From contig NW_019773567.1 of NCBI RefSeq assembly GCF_001039355.2, positions 1-46,643 of the forward strand: a stretch of 46,643 nucleotides of DNA. Direction: 5' to 3'. Every line of letters starts with the position of its first letter. Position 1 is the stretch's first letter. Source of the stretch: Lingula anatina (taxonomy: Eukaryota > Brachiopoda > Lingulata > Lingulida > Lingulidae). Made by a program: the position numbers and the translations under genes. Below the pieces are notes generated by a model. That model ran no database searches. It was given only the letters and a program-made list of their open reading frames with translations, and had not been told where the DNA came from. This document shows, one piece after another, positions 1 through 13,200 of this stretch.

Positions 1-50
1 AAATGGTTGCTTGGTCATCCGGGTTTTCCCAAGGTTTTTTTTTGTGACCC

Positions 51-103
51 CCGGGGGGGGTTTTGGGGGGTTCGGGGGGGCCCCCCCCCCCCCCCCCCCC
101 CCC
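51..103. repeat. G-run/C-run low-complexity tract
   Basis: Runs of G at 51-60, 65-70 and 74-80 are followed by an unbroken C run of about 23 bases to 103. This may be a true homopolymer or a sequencing artefact at the scaffold edge. Confidence 0.8.
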
Positions 104-149
104 GCCTCCCTCCGATTTCTGAAAAAAAATCACACTAATATTCCCCTCT

Positions 150-311
150 TGAAACTCTTAAATAGCTGAATCATAGTTCTAAACCGTACCGAATGGCACC
201 GGTCGCCCTTTAATATACCAAAAATTTGGGGGCCTTTAGCGGGCCCCGAACCCCACATCGGCTTTGCATTAACGCCCCCCCCCCCTTTAAATAATCCTGG
301 ATCCGCCCCTG
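150..311 (-). mobile_element. End of a small DNA transposon (same terminal repeat as two other copies)
   Basis: The stretch ends at 301-311 in ATCCGCCCCTG, which is the terminal inverted repeat (CAGGGGCGGATCC on the opposite strand) of the elements at 3037-3203 and 11211-11379. Interior sequence differs from theirs, and the other end was not found because the region toward position 1 is degenerate. The left limit given is arbitrary. Confidence 0.4.
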
Positions 312-999
312 AGCTCCAATACTAAAGTGTGGATCTGGTGTTTCCAGTTTCTGTGGTCGTTGCAAAAAAAAATGTGTGATAAGCTGTAAGGTCGTACCTA
401 TTGGATCGTCCATGAAATTCAAAGTAAAATCTGTAAATTGAATCAGGCAGGAACCCGATGAAATGAAGTCGACGGCTAAAGATAATGGAACGATCTGATT
501 GAGATTCAAAACGATAAGATTGTGAAACAAATTATAAATAAATTTCCATTTTTATTGTGGAGAGTTAGGCCTACTTAATTTCTGAGCCAATAAAATTTTG
601 ATACTGAAAACAAAATAAAAAACGCATGAGAAATATTTCAAATTTCAAAAAGGCCACTTTTAAGTCCCTGTACCCACGACATATTTTACGTTTAATGGTA
701 AAATCTTAGGAATCTGTACACGTGAAACTGAAGACGAAAATTTCAACGATAAAAGATATGAATTTTACAATAATGACGAAATGTGTCTTCTATTGGCGTC
801 ACTGTCTCGTGGAGTATATTTAAGACACACATTGAAGACAAGTTGCAAAACTTATAACCACAATATATGTTATAAGACAAAACGATACACAGCAGCTCAT
901 AAAGTGTCTCATAAACCCGAAGGGATACGCGTTCTCCATATATTGCAGTACGTACATGACATTATAATAATGAAAAATGAATTAATTGTATCGTTCTAG

Positions 1000-3900
1000 T
1001 GGGATTTAATCTGCAACCGAGACTTTATCAGTGACACTATATCGTCCCTCCAGATGGCAGGGGTGCTGATAGGTTCCCTGGTGTTTGGACAGCTGGGGGA
1101 CGCTTTCGGTCGAAAGAAGGTAGAGTACTGATCATCAGACCAAATATCTTTATGTAAGCCGTTAGTGAAACTTATCCGTGCCTTGATCTGTTATTATTGA
1201 TTTGTTATTCGGTTTTGATAACCAGTTTGTAAGCATTTTCATTTTCCTAGTAAAATGACTTTATTGTTTTTCTCTTTGGGGACTTGGATAAAATTGGAAC
1301 ATGTACTAAAATTTTTATCACTGCTTTATTTCTGACTACAGTAAACATTTTCAAAAATAATCCACAAAAAACAGAGAGCTTAAACATGCCATGAGAATTA
1401 AACCATTATATTTTTATAGGTGTTCCTCATCGCCTTGTTGTTCACCAGCATAGTAGGAGCAGCACAAGCTTTTACTAATGACTGGATACAGTTTGCTGTG
1501 CTACGCTTTCTTAATGGAACGGGGCTTGGAGGTAAAATAGTAACTGCTCTCATTAACCATATGACAATGCAAAATACAACAGGATATGTGTTCAAATCCC
1601 AACTTGAATAACATTTGCGGAATAAACCAATTTTAAAATATAATGGAATACTAACTGGTACTTACTGGGCATCGAGTGGGTATTTGAGGGCGTTTTATGA
1701 CTGAATTAAAATTTTCTATAAATTCTCTCGCTCTCTCTCTCTCTCTTTTAAATCGTAAATGAGATTCTACGTTGCATTTTCTGTCGTTCTGGTGCAGGTT
1801 GTATTGTTGTCGGCTACATTTGGTGTGTTGAATTCTTCGGCCCTAAGTATCGCCCCGTTATCAATGGGTTAGGGCTGTGGCCAGCGGGATTAATGGTACT
1901 AGTGCTGCTTGGCTACTTCATCCGAGAATGGCGTACATTTTTGCTGAGCACTACTTTACCAGGACTCCCAATTCTTATCGCTTGTTGGTAAGTATAAAAC
2001 GTCATTTAACTTAGCATGTGTACCGGTTGTAATCACTCTGAGTTTCAGTGTCCACTTTAAACCCACTTTTATTATCCACAAGCCTCTTACCCTCTGAAAC
2101 CACAAGGGTCACCAGTATATTTTGTTGCAATATTGAAACAATGAAAGTGCTAGCAACCCCTATACCGTCAGAAAGTACAAGCCTCTCCGGATACTGGAAA
2201 CGACAGAGATATTTGAAATTCATCATAGTTATTATTTATTCAATAATGGACTGAAAAATAGATAATCTGATCTGTAGATTAAACCTCCGCTCATTTTACT
2301 TCATATATGTTATAGTATAATATATCATTAAAAGAGTTATGTGTCCTATTTCCAGGTTTCTTCCGGAGAGTCCAAGGTGGCTGCTGTCGCAGGGTCGATA
2401 TGACGAGGTCGTCGCTATTGCCAAAAGAATAGCGAAATGCAACAAAAAACCTTTGCCAGATATGGATGCTTTTGTGCAACAGTGTGAAGTTAGTTTTCTT
2501 TTAATAATGTTCGTAAATGTTGTCAATAATATCAAATGATAACATATTTTATGTGTGTCATCGGAAAGAAAACTTTTGTTTTTCACGTTGTAAGAGAAGA
2601 ATTAAATTCGTAAACAAGGAGTTTCCAAAATAAGGAAACCGCCCGCCTAAAAGTTACATACCTTGCTGATGTGAAATTTTTGAATTGAGCAAATAGATAA
2701 AACAAAAACGTTGGAGTAGGCCAAAATCAATGTAGTTGCAGCTGTATGAGTGTTAAATTTTATAGTAGTTTTTCTCTTAGAATGTATGGTTTGTATATGA
2801 AATAGAACAACTGAGGAATATCTGAAGTTTGAATGGTTTCAGGAAGAAATGCATTTAGCACAACGCGGCAAACGGTTCGGATTTTGGGATCTCTTCCGGA
2901 CCCCTGCCCTTACCAAAGTTACAGCTATGATCATGTTTATTTGGTTAGTGTCAGATATTTTATCTACCGTAATCGATGTGATTGTGTGCGCTTTGGTAAT
3001 GTTCAACGAAAAACACGTGAAAAAACATGTAATATTCAGGGGCGGATCCAGAGATTTTTTCAGACAGTCTTCCAAATTATCTTTGTTGATCCAGCCTCCA
3101 TTTTTGACCGTCTTCCGACAAAAAAATTAGATACCCATCAATGAAAAATTGAAAATCTGACCGTCTTCCGGAAGACCCAGAAGACGGCCTGTATCCGCCC
3201 CTGATATTCTATTTCAATATTTTATGGCATTATTACTTACGACTTAATTAACTTCATCCACTTATAAATATTGGACAAAATTTAGTGGGACATGATGCCT
3301 CTCAATTTTTAATGGTTTTTAGGTTTACATGCAGTCTTCTAAGCTACAGTTTAGTATTTAATATAAAGAATTTGCCAGGCAACAAATATGTTCACCTTGC
3401 CATCAACGCCAGTCTTGCGTACTTCGATGCGATTCTCATACCCATATTAACAAGATGGTAGGTAACAGCGTCTTTAGACAGAATTTCAGCCAGTGTTGAT
3501 GGAAAATTTGATCCAAACAGTCCTGAATGTAAATTAAAACACCCCAATAGTGAAATGTGTTATTAAAGAAGAAAAACATGCCTTAAAATGATACACGATA
3601 CTGCACATTAAATGCAACCAGAGAAGAGAAAGAGAAAGTAAAGAATACAATTTTATATTTACTTTAGGTGCATTGCTGTGTTTGTATCACACGTTATATA
3701 CATGTAAGCATTGTGACTAAAAATGGCACATTTTTACCTCCAATACATTGAATTTCCAGGATTGGTCGAAGTAGAATAGCGAATGTCTGTCTGCTTGCAG
3801 CGGCAGTTTTACTGATTCCGCTCATTGTCCTAGTGGCTATTGGGAGATACACCGAGTTGTGGGTGGTAGTCTCAGTGCTATCTAACATAGCAGCAACCAG

Positions 3901-5046
3901 TGTACTAATGGGTTGGCAAGCCATGCTTATTCTGACCTCGGAAAGCTACCCGACGCCCATAAGGTAATACAAGCAGTGTATTTGTATTTGTTCTTTTAAC
4001 CTGGTTGAAATCAAGGCAACACTTGGGATATAATAATTTTAACTATGTTTGTCATTTTTTCAATCAATAATTTGTTTCCAATTTTACGTATGTCAATGTA
4101 GAAATAGACATATAAAACCGACCAAAAATCATTTTAGATTAGTTTTCCTGTTCAGAAAAGATCAAATTTATCATTTCTTCACAAGCAAAATCAACGAAGT
4201 TGAACATGGCACGTTTTTATGACATACTTAAAAGAACAGACTGAGTTGGAACCTAAGTATCCCTGAAGGAACATATCAGTTCTCCAGAACACAACCCAAT
4301 ATCAGTTGTCATATATGTACTAGTTTCTCTCCAGGAATCAAGGACTAGGTTTTGCCTCCATGTCGGCTAGAATAGGCGGTATCATTGCTCCTCAAATGGT
4401 TTATGTGGTAAGTTGCAAGTCATCGAAATATTGCTCCGTATTTCTTCCATGTTTTTTCAACTGTTGGTCCACCGATGGTAAGAGGCTAAAAAATTGAAAT
4501 AAGTGCTTTATTCGACATAGGCAGTGGTATAAAATGAATTGCAAATACAGATTACCGAGTGTTACGAACATTCGATCTAAGAACGTCTAAAGTTACAGAC
4601 CATATATATATATATATATATATAGTCCATTTTATACAATATTCCTAAAATGCATTTTTTCAGTCTTGCTAATTATATTTTATTTATATTTTCTGAAAAA
4701 AAAGACAAACGCACAAAACAGTTTATATGCCAACAAAGGGTTTGAAACTTAGAGTTTATGAGACTTTTCCGTAGTGCTTTGTCTTGATTGACTTCAGACG
4801 AAGTTCTGGGAGGGGTCACCTTACGTCATCAGCGGCTGTTTCGCTTTGGCAGCAGGCTTGGTTACATGCTTCTTGCCTGAAACAAGACATAAAGCGCTAG
4901 AAGATAGTCTGCCACCGAGATCTTGGTGCTTCTGTTTGTCCAAAAGGAAAAAGAAGTCTTTCGACCAGGCTGAGAACACTGACGTTCCTTTACAAGAACA
5001 TATGCTGCAAAATGACGCAGGGCAACGTTTTACGGAAAAAATATAA
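1000..5046 (+). CDS. SLC22A-like: SLC22-family organic ion transporter (5' incomplete)
   Basis: Nine exons at 1000-1119, 1420-1531, 1798-1987, 2356-2488, 2843-2943, 3323-3457, 3760-3963, 4335-4407 and 4798-5046 join in phase with GT-AG junctions, giving 438 codons plus TAA. Family features: a WDLxCxR start to the second helix, the MFS motif-A loop GQLGDAFGRKK at the end of the first exon, the after-helix-6 signature FLPESPRWLL in exon 4, and the late TSESYPTPIR motif across exons 7-8. The family moves organic cations, anions or carnitine across the plasma membrane; substrate cannot be read from sequence. Typical members are about 550 residues, so about 110-150 N-terminal residues (helix 1 and the large glycosylated loop) are missing. 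The C-tail is basic (a run of Lys/Arg), then polar. Confidence 0.93.
3037..3203. mobile_element. 167-bp non-autonomous DNA transposon, copy 1
   Basis: It lies in the SLC22 intron between exons 5 and 6. It starts CAGGGGCGGATCCAG and ends GTATCCGCCCCTG, so the termini are inverted repeats. It is flanked on both sides by ATATT (3032-3036 and 3204-3208), a 5-bp target duplication. The interior holds GACCGTCTTCCG motifs in both orientations and no coding capacity. It is homologous, in opposite orientation, to 11211-11379. Confidence 0.85.
4601..4624. repeat. (AT)n microsatellite
   Basis: Perfect TA alternation of about 24 bp in the last SLC22 intron. Confidence 0.9.
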
Positions 5047-7500
5047 TTACATTCGACGCTATTTACATGCTATTTGAATAGCATTTTAAAATAATCATAC
5101 TCTGATGAAAGTTAAGGGTGTGCCTTTTGAAACATCAACAGTTACAAAACATCTACATTTTCACGACTTTTCGGAATGGTCAGCTGCATAAACTTTTTAA
5201 CGCTGAAACAATGTGCATATTGTTTTATGCAATATGAACAACTGCAGTACTGTTTTATCTATTACTATCTATTACTCTATGGCCATTTTCATTAAAATTG
5301 GGAGACCCTGATTGTTAAATGGCATACAGATGTTGCATTAAAAAAATATATGTACATATGCAGACAAATATAAAATAAAATAAATAAAATTGAATTGAAT
5401 GCTTTACTTACTAGTTACACTAATTTAAGGGGTGTAGCAGAGTAAAATGGCCTTCAAGTCATGTTTTTGAGTTTTTTGTGTATTTATATTAAGTATCTAA
5501 CATTGGATGTAATAATTTTTAGAATTTGCACCGACAAATGTGTGTTTTGATGGCTTTTTCAACCCAGTCAGACTGACGACTAAGCCACGCCTCCATTGGT
5601 AAGGACTGTTGCCATGAGGGGCAACAAAGTTAATGAGTTATAAGGCGATTACGTGGGCGGTAACAGGTCATAAGTCTTACATCAGCTAAGCAGTGTAGAA
5701 GCCGAGTACGCTATGGGGAAGAGTAAAGTTCGTGTTAAATGTACATTTCCTGGAGAAAGAAAGAAAGTATTTTAAAAGAGAGTATTCGCTGCGGGTGGGG
5801 AAAAACGGCTTTCGATCAGTCGGATGTCGAGAAAGATCTACGAGGAGAGAAAGTTTATATAAATACCCCTGTACAACACACGTGGTTCCTCAACACATCA
5901 GACCCTTTCATAAAATAAATTGATAAATAACTTTATGTTGGCCTAAAGTGCGGTGAGTGAACTAGTATTACACGAAATCTACAATAAAATCCCGACGCAA
6001 CTTATTTATACTTCAACAGATATAAATAGACTTTTTCTGCAATCATCACGTGATTTCAAAACTTATCTCCACTCTTTAATTTTAGCCAACCTCCCTTTCA
6101 TCTTCGCTTCCATTTCGAGAGATGCCATATTGAGTGTTCTAAAGTAATCACTGTAATCACTGGATTTTTTTGTTGACCTGACAATGACCAAATGCCGTAA
6201 AAATAATCCTGCATCGTTACCTGTCAAAATTTGTATAAACACGACAGACGGCCACTTTTTACAGATACGAACGATTTCATGTGATCACTTTGCCGATAAC
6301 ATAGAATGAAGCTCCCGGGTAAAATATCTCGATTACCGAGGAAGGCCCATGAAAACGCTCAAATACAACTTCACACCTCTTAATTGCGGTTATAGTCTAA
6401 GAAAAAATGGTTTAACCCGGGACTAATTGCCAAAAAAAATGTAGTATGGTTTTTTATTAGTCTTTGAGTCGTCCATATGATCATATTAAAAATCTAGAAA
6501 AATCCAAGTAGTGGAAAAGGTATTTTTTGGGGAAAATCAAAAATGGCCGCCAGCACAGAGATCTACAGTTAGTAGGTGCAAATTTGCTCCAAGTGGTTTC
6601 AACAGAAGCATGTTAAAATGGTACAAAATGCATAAAGAGATGTTATGCCACTTCTCTCCAAATAAATCAAATGCAGATAGCCTCAACAAAATACAAAATG
6701 GACGCCAAAAGACGTAATGGGCTTTGTTTGCGCTTCCTTCTACATATCCTTGACCCCCTGGTCTGCATCACAAGGTTGGGCCCTGTCCAGAGCTGTCAAT
6801 CAAAATAGCCGCACGCTTACAAGTCTAACGCGTGATCGAAAATGTTACAAAAACACGATTTTCTGGCATTTCAAAGCACAAAAAAAAAAAAAAATTTAGA
6901 TGAAAATTAGCAATGGTTCCATCTGATCGCATAACCGACTAATAAGCTCTGTTAACCAGCCTGTGAACGTTTTTTGCTGTTTCAACAGCTTTTCAGATTG
7001 ACGAGATAAGTGAATCAGTTTCAAGTATATCTCCCTATCTAAGCAACCGATAGTTACGAAAATTGCAATAATTGTTGTTGAGAATTTGGACTACAGATAA
7101 ATATCAGAGATTTTGGAGAAAATTGTTTGTCTGAAAAGTATCGTCTTTGGAAGTGAATAGCCCATTGAAATATGGAAAATTTAACGTAAAAGACAATCAA
7201 ATCAGAAGGAAATAGTTTAAGACAATTCCCTGTTATCCTTCTGTAGTACCTTCACCCAGCTTTATGATGCCGTTTGAATCACTTGGATAGCTGTCTTGGT
7301 TATAGAGAAAATCCGAAATCCAAAAAATTATTTTCCCCAAAAATGGCGCAAGAGCGTCATCCGTTGGACACTGCACTTTTAAGATTAAAAGCTCTGTATT
7401 TAATTGGCCTTTTGGGAAGTATGTTTTAATTTTTTTATAAAAACTTAGGGTATTGTGTCTATGCCTTTATCTGTTTTACTACTACATCCCTAAAAGGAAA
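5047..7500. other. Intergenic region downstream of SLC22, no convincing gene
   Basis: It holds the presumed SLC22 3' UTR, then unexplained sequence. Around 5570-5760 the composition becomes more GC-rich, with a CCACGCC box, an inverted CCAAT box and an ATG at 5714 opening only about 20 codons. Several AAATGG-type strings occur at 6541-7345. Open frames are short and show no family features. An ATCACGTGAT palindrome lies near 6047. A degraded transposon or a small unannotated exon cannot be excluded. Confidence 0.4.
5374..5388 (+). promoter_or_regulatory. Candidate polyadenylation signals for the SLC22 gene
   Basis: Three overlapping AATAAA hexamers occur about 330 bases after the stop codon. 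They suit a normal animal 3' end, but the cleavage site is not provable from sequence. Confidence 0.45.
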
Positions 7501-9386
7501 AGTCTAAAACAACTAATCCATTCAAGTTATACATATTTATTGCACTTCCAAACGTGGTTCACTATATAAATATATATATAAACTAAGTACCTAGAGATTC
7601 AAAGCAAATATACGCAAGGCATTTCTTTGTGTATAAAATGCAAAAAATCAATAATAGTATCTTTCAAAAATCTCCAACAATGTAGATGAACCATACAATT
7701 TGCACTTAAATAAGCATATTTACACTTAAAACAAAATTGTGATTGACTTACAATCAGAATAGCTTCAGATAGACAAAAATAAAAAGGGAGCCATGTAAAG
7801 AGTATATACTGAATAATAAACTAACAAAAGGTTTCTAAAAGTGTTCATTCACTCATAAATTGGGTGGCCATGCTGATGCCCCATGGTTTTACCTCCAAAA
7901 AATAAAAAAGGGAACTTTTATAGTGCTGTACATTAAGCTGAGCATAGGTGTGGATGTATATAGGAGTTATATTCTCTTGGTAAATTCAAATTGTTTCAGC
8001 TTGAAGCTACTGCTTCAACAAACAGTATGACAAAGAAAGTCTGCACTGATGTGGTCATCAGTCTACACCAGTGAAATAGATGTCAAACTGAACAAAACTT
8101 ATGAACTTAAAAATAAGTAGTTAGAGACACTGCAGATTCTCAAATAAGTATTAAATCACACCACAAGCTTTAAAAAGCACATCCCATTGGCTAATGTCAG
8201 GTACCAAATCTCCATAATTGAAAGAATCTAGGTATGTTATATTGAGCCCATTTCCCCCCCCCCCTGCCCCCCCCCCCATGGTGTCATTAACTGTACTTGG
8301 TAAGACATATTTGGTAACAGATACATAGACTTCGGCATCTGCAAATGTACATTTACAAGAAGAGATCTGCAGAAAAAATAAGGAATGGTTCAAACAAATT
8401 CAACAAAAAGATAATGTCCATTAATTCATAAAAACTCCATTATTACAATGGCAAGTACACATCTCATTATGAATATAATTCAAAAAGTTTCCAGTCTACA
8501 AGTAAGACTTTGGACCACTAACAGATATATATATATTGTAGTTAAATGGTATTGCAACTAATATATAACAAGAACAGATTTGTAAAAACATGCTTGATAC
8601 AAAGGCAGATAAAGATACATACAATTCTTTGTATCAAAAATACTTCACTATGCCATATTCATATATTACTTACATGATAACTCGATTGTCTACTAGCATA
8701 TTTATTACTAAAATACATGGACTGATTTAGGTAAATGTTGCACCTTTTTCTATAACATTTAAACATACTTTGAAAGCATTATGTATAGCATGTGAAAACA
8801 GGACCAAAGTGTCTGTTACAGTAGCTATTAACATTAGGAGTACACTAGGAGTACCGATAAGCCAAGACCTACACACTTACAGCAAAAGCAAAAATGAAAA
8901 ATGTCTGCACAATTATCTATTTCATAACTGTCTTACCGGTATATATTACTGCCCAGTATTTTTTATTTGTACATCAGTATTATTCATCATAGAACTTACA
9001 CTTAAGATGCAAAGAGGAGATGTATAAATGTGGCAGTGCGTGTTTAATATTTATCCAACAACTATTTCAAAATAAATAACCTCTTTGAGGATACCTGTCT
9101 CTAAATCATTAATCAGCTTATGAGGATACAAAAACAAATATCTTGGAAATATTAGATTATACTCATTTTAAACAAGTATTAAATCAAAATCCAATATAGT
9201 TCAAATTTTATTTTCACCCACTTTATTTCGGCACCAAAAAAGCAAATGAGTGTTCCTTGCCAATAAAAGTGGAAAATATTAGTTTCAACGGCTTGAAACC
9301 ACATTTCTAGAGTATTACTTTGATAGCTACCTATACCATAATAAGGACAGAAGCAAAATGAATTACTTAGTGACTTAAACTTTTGT
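7501..9386 (-). other. 3' flank and presumed 3' UTR of the otopetrin gene
   Basis: AT-rich sequence after the otopetrin stop. On the minus strand, AATAAA hexamers occur at 9222-9227 and 9207-9212, about 160-180 bases past the stop, with more farther on. A C-rich tract lies at about 8256-8278. An open frame on the minus strand at 8151-8393 contains a glycine run encoded by that tract and is not a plausible gene. Confidence 0.45.
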
Positions 9387-10207
9387 TTACTTGACCTTGA
9401 CCTTGTACGCATTTCTCCAAATATTGGCTAGGCAGACAGCTGCATGGAAGCGGAAGAATATGTTCAATGGTGTAGAAATGTGCGAAATAATCACCCAAAG
9501 CAGGTTGCCGTAGAAATCAGTCTGAACTGGATTGACTTCTGCCCTCCTTGTTTGAAAGATGTTAACCCCCCACATGGCAATATTACATACTAATAAGAAG
9601 GTAACAAGTTCTCTGCCAGGCTTGCTCTCCTCATGGCTTGGTTTGTACGATCGCCGCCTCAGTCCATTCAGGACAAATATTGTCAACAAAGAGGACTCAA
9701 GAAGTTGAAGAGTTCCTGTCACCACTATAAGGGTGCCACCGTACGTAGTTGTGTTGTAATACCCTGCGACAATACTGAAAATTGAGAAAATATATACACC
9801 AGTGAGGGAGATAAGCAGGAGAGTCTCATCCAACCCTATGTCTTTTTTGATATTAAAATACAGATCCTGCACTCTGAAAAATGCAGCTAAGACTGTGACT
9901 GCTGTGATAAGGTGCAGGGTAATCTCCGCGGCATGGACGACAATAACGGCAATACTTTGGTACGATGGCTTCTCAACCAGCACAAAGAATGCAATCATCG
10001 AGATGATGGTCACTACCAGGAGGAGAATGCCCACAAACAGTCCTTTGGTAGAACCTTGACAGTCCACTATTTGGCGCTGATTGTCACAGACTGGACGCTG
10101 GGTCTGAACTTTGTTCTTTGGTGACCAGTTGTTTTGGATTGTAGAATAAAATGTAGAAAGGGGACTTGTTCTCTTGCCAATGTTCCTCCAGATTGTGTAA
10201 AGAATGG
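9387..10207 (-). CDS. OTOP: Otopetrin terminal coding exon (helices 7-12)
   Basis: This 821-base exon begins in phase after a CAG acceptor at 10209-10208 and ends at TAA (9389-9387). It encodes the end of helix 6, a polar loop ending in DCQGSTKG, and the whole C-terminal half with six hydrophobic segments. The final block HISTPLNIFFRFHAAVCLAN is the most recognisable part of the family. A long single last exon carrying the second half-channel leaves no room for variants there. Confidence 0.95.
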
Positions 10208-13200
10208 CTGAAATAGAGAAAATGGCATATGATCATTCTGTATTCTATAACATAAAACATTAATTAATAAAATACTTTAAATAATCTTTGCTCCATTATA
10301 CTTAACATTTTACTAAAGGACAAAGACTCAAGACAAACAGCTTGAGGTAACAGTGATTGAAATGGATAACATGTAAGAGTGACAAACAAAGCACTGGTGC
10401 TCAAATTATGAAAACCAAAATCAACAAGATCAAAATTCAATGAAAGTAAAGTATAATCTGCAAAAAGACAGCACTGTACACACAACTATGATTTATTCCT
10501 TTTCATATACTATACAACACTACATACTCTACCTTATTATCTGATATCAAAAGTTAATTTATAATTATTTATTTATTTATTTACTTTTTTTTTTGTATTC
10601 TATCCACATTACAAAACCTAAGTGTCTATCCCTTCAATGTCATCAAGATTAAAAAATTCTCTCCTGATATAAGCAGGCCATATTACCTGAACCAATGAGG
10701 CTATACTGTACAGCACATGGGTACAGATATGGGGCTGCCTGGTCCACCACATTCCCCATAATGTCCCGTCTCTGGCAGTCTAACAGGGTCAAGATCGGAG
10801 GGTTCCTGGTGGTCATGTTGGTACTGATGTTGTAATTTGGTGCCTCTGCTGAAAGATATATTCAGACCAAACATGTATTAGACTAATACCATGCTATGAA
10901 ATCTGATCAATGAAGAATAGAGCCACTTGTGATACATATTAGTAAAGGTGTTGTGGCTTATAGCAACTGGTGGAAAAAATACTCAAGGTATTGAAATAAA
11001 AGCTGCTTAGTTTATGTTAAAAGGATAACAAGTCATTTTTAACCTGTGAGAATAATTAATATATCTGCTACTTGCCTTATTCTGTCACTGTTATAATCTT
11101 AACTTCGCGATTTATGAGAAGGAAAATGTGCATGATATATTATCAAATTAAAAGAGGATACTCAGAACTTAGCACTATAATAATATACCACAATTTTACC
11201 AGATTGCTTGCAGGGGTGGATTTAGGGCATCTTCTGGGTCTTCCAGAAGATGGTCAGATTTTCATGTTTACATTGACAGGTATCTAATATTTTCTGTCGG
11301 AAGACGGTCAAAAAATGGAGGATGGATTAACAAAGATAATTTGGAAGACTGTCAGAAAATATCTTTGGATCCGCCCCTGGCCTGCATAGAGCAAAATGTT
11401 CAAAGAAAGAGACTCCATGCTACTAAAATAATTTTACTATAGTTCTAGCTTTACCTGCTCCTTGTTTTAACACCCCTGCAGCATCTCTTAGATGTACTGG
11501 AGTGAAGTGTTGAAGAGAGAGATACTCCGTCAGACTCGTGTTCACCGCTTTGTGCTGCAGCTCGCGTAACGTTTCCTTCATGAGATTGCGCAACCACACA
11601 CAGATATTGGTGGCAAACATGTGCATCAGACCAAACCGTGCCAGGACTTTGTATTTGTGAATACACATCTGAAATGGACACGTCTCTTTATTGGCACAAA
11701 CTATATATAAACACTACATATATTAGAAAAATTATATTAAAAACTTGTAACTAGTTATCAGATTTGATCAACATCCAAATTAATACAGTTATATGAAAAT
11801 TTAACTTCTTTAATAATTTTTTTTTACATTAATGGACTTTGACCACATGAAACTCATAAATCACTTTGTGTTATTATGATTTCTAATTCAAATGTGCCAA
11901 CAATAAAAGATTACAGTTTTGGGGGATTTTTATTACATTTCATAATAGGCTTGTTGTTTCAAAAATGCACCTACGGTAAATCAAATATTTTGATAAAATA
12001 CAAAATGCAAAATTTCAAAACCTACCTTAGAGTTGAGGAAGATAAAATAGAGCTGTACAAAGGTAAAGACCAGATGCACCATAGGTCTGACGGCAAGAAG
12101 GATGTTACTGCAAGGAGAGGACAGGTCCATTTCAAAGAACTCCCCAAATCTTAATCCATCCAGGAGCATGTTCCCTATTCCAAACCCTGGAACACATTTT
12201 ATTACAAGATTATAGAGACATATTTGATTAAATTGCAAGGATATTACATTTTTTACAAGGTTATAGAGATATTTTTATTTTAAAAGTTTACTCAAAAGAA
12301 AGAAAACCAATTTAATACACAATACTTTAATAATCTGATATGGTACTATTACTATAATAATTTCGACAATACAGTATAAGTTTACAGTCTCCACCTTATA
12401 TGATGCTATTTAATGCCCTATTATCTACTGGTTCATATTAAACTGAACGATTATTTGCATTACTTTCAAAATTTTATACACAAGTCCTTGTCCCTGCTTC
12501 ATCAACTTAGAATAGTTGAATACATCACACAATTTCTCCTTACCCACAGCGCCTAGTCTCAAATAAAAGCTCCCAGTGTGATGGCTCCCACTGCTGTCAA
12601 TGGACACTTTGCGAGATTTTTCCAAGATGGCGGTGTGAGCATTATTTGCCTGTTGTGCCCTCTTGCGAGTATATTCCGAAGTGGCATTTTGCAGAAGAAA
12701 TGCGTAGACATAAATCAGGAAGATGATGCTGACGCCATACAGGTAGATATAAAATGCCTAGAAAGTGAAAATAAATGATTGCAGATTTATAAAAAAAAAG
12801 CAATTTCAAAAACTTTTCATTGACATTTTTAAGCTTTTTTAAAAATAAATCTGAAATAAATGTCCATACCATTGTAATTGTTGTACAAAGGCACATTCAA
12901 TACCCTGCCATTAAAGTTAAATACATTATGAGTTATGTAACTATGTTCAAATTTATTTTAGTTAAAACATGTATACTTGTATAATTATTAAATAAGCATG
13001 CAGTGAATCCCTCATATTTCTGCTTTAAAAAATGAAAAGCAGACTTTATTACAGGTTTATCTATTTTTTCCCTTTCACTTCAAAAAAACTATTTTTTCCC
13101 TTTCACTTCAAAAAAGAACATATAACAATAAATAACAATATAACATAGCAGGGCTAGGATAGATATGAGCTGAATATCACATCCAACCACTCTGCTTATC

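Larger units (their letters stand above)
1..999. other. Window edge and upstream intron of the SLC22 gene
   Basis: The first ~110 bases are long G and C homopolymers and look like low-complexity or poor-quality sequence. No exon of the downstream transporter could be recognised here, although its first membrane helix and large extracellular loop should lie upstream. Short open frames in this stretch (for example on the plus strand at 781-999) have no recognisable content and run into the intron acceptor at 998-999. Confidence 0.6.

Noticed and set aside
8151-8393. 80-codon minus-strand frame with a glycine run
   Set aside because: The glycine run comes from a C-rich tract; position fits the otopetrin 3' flank rather than a gene.
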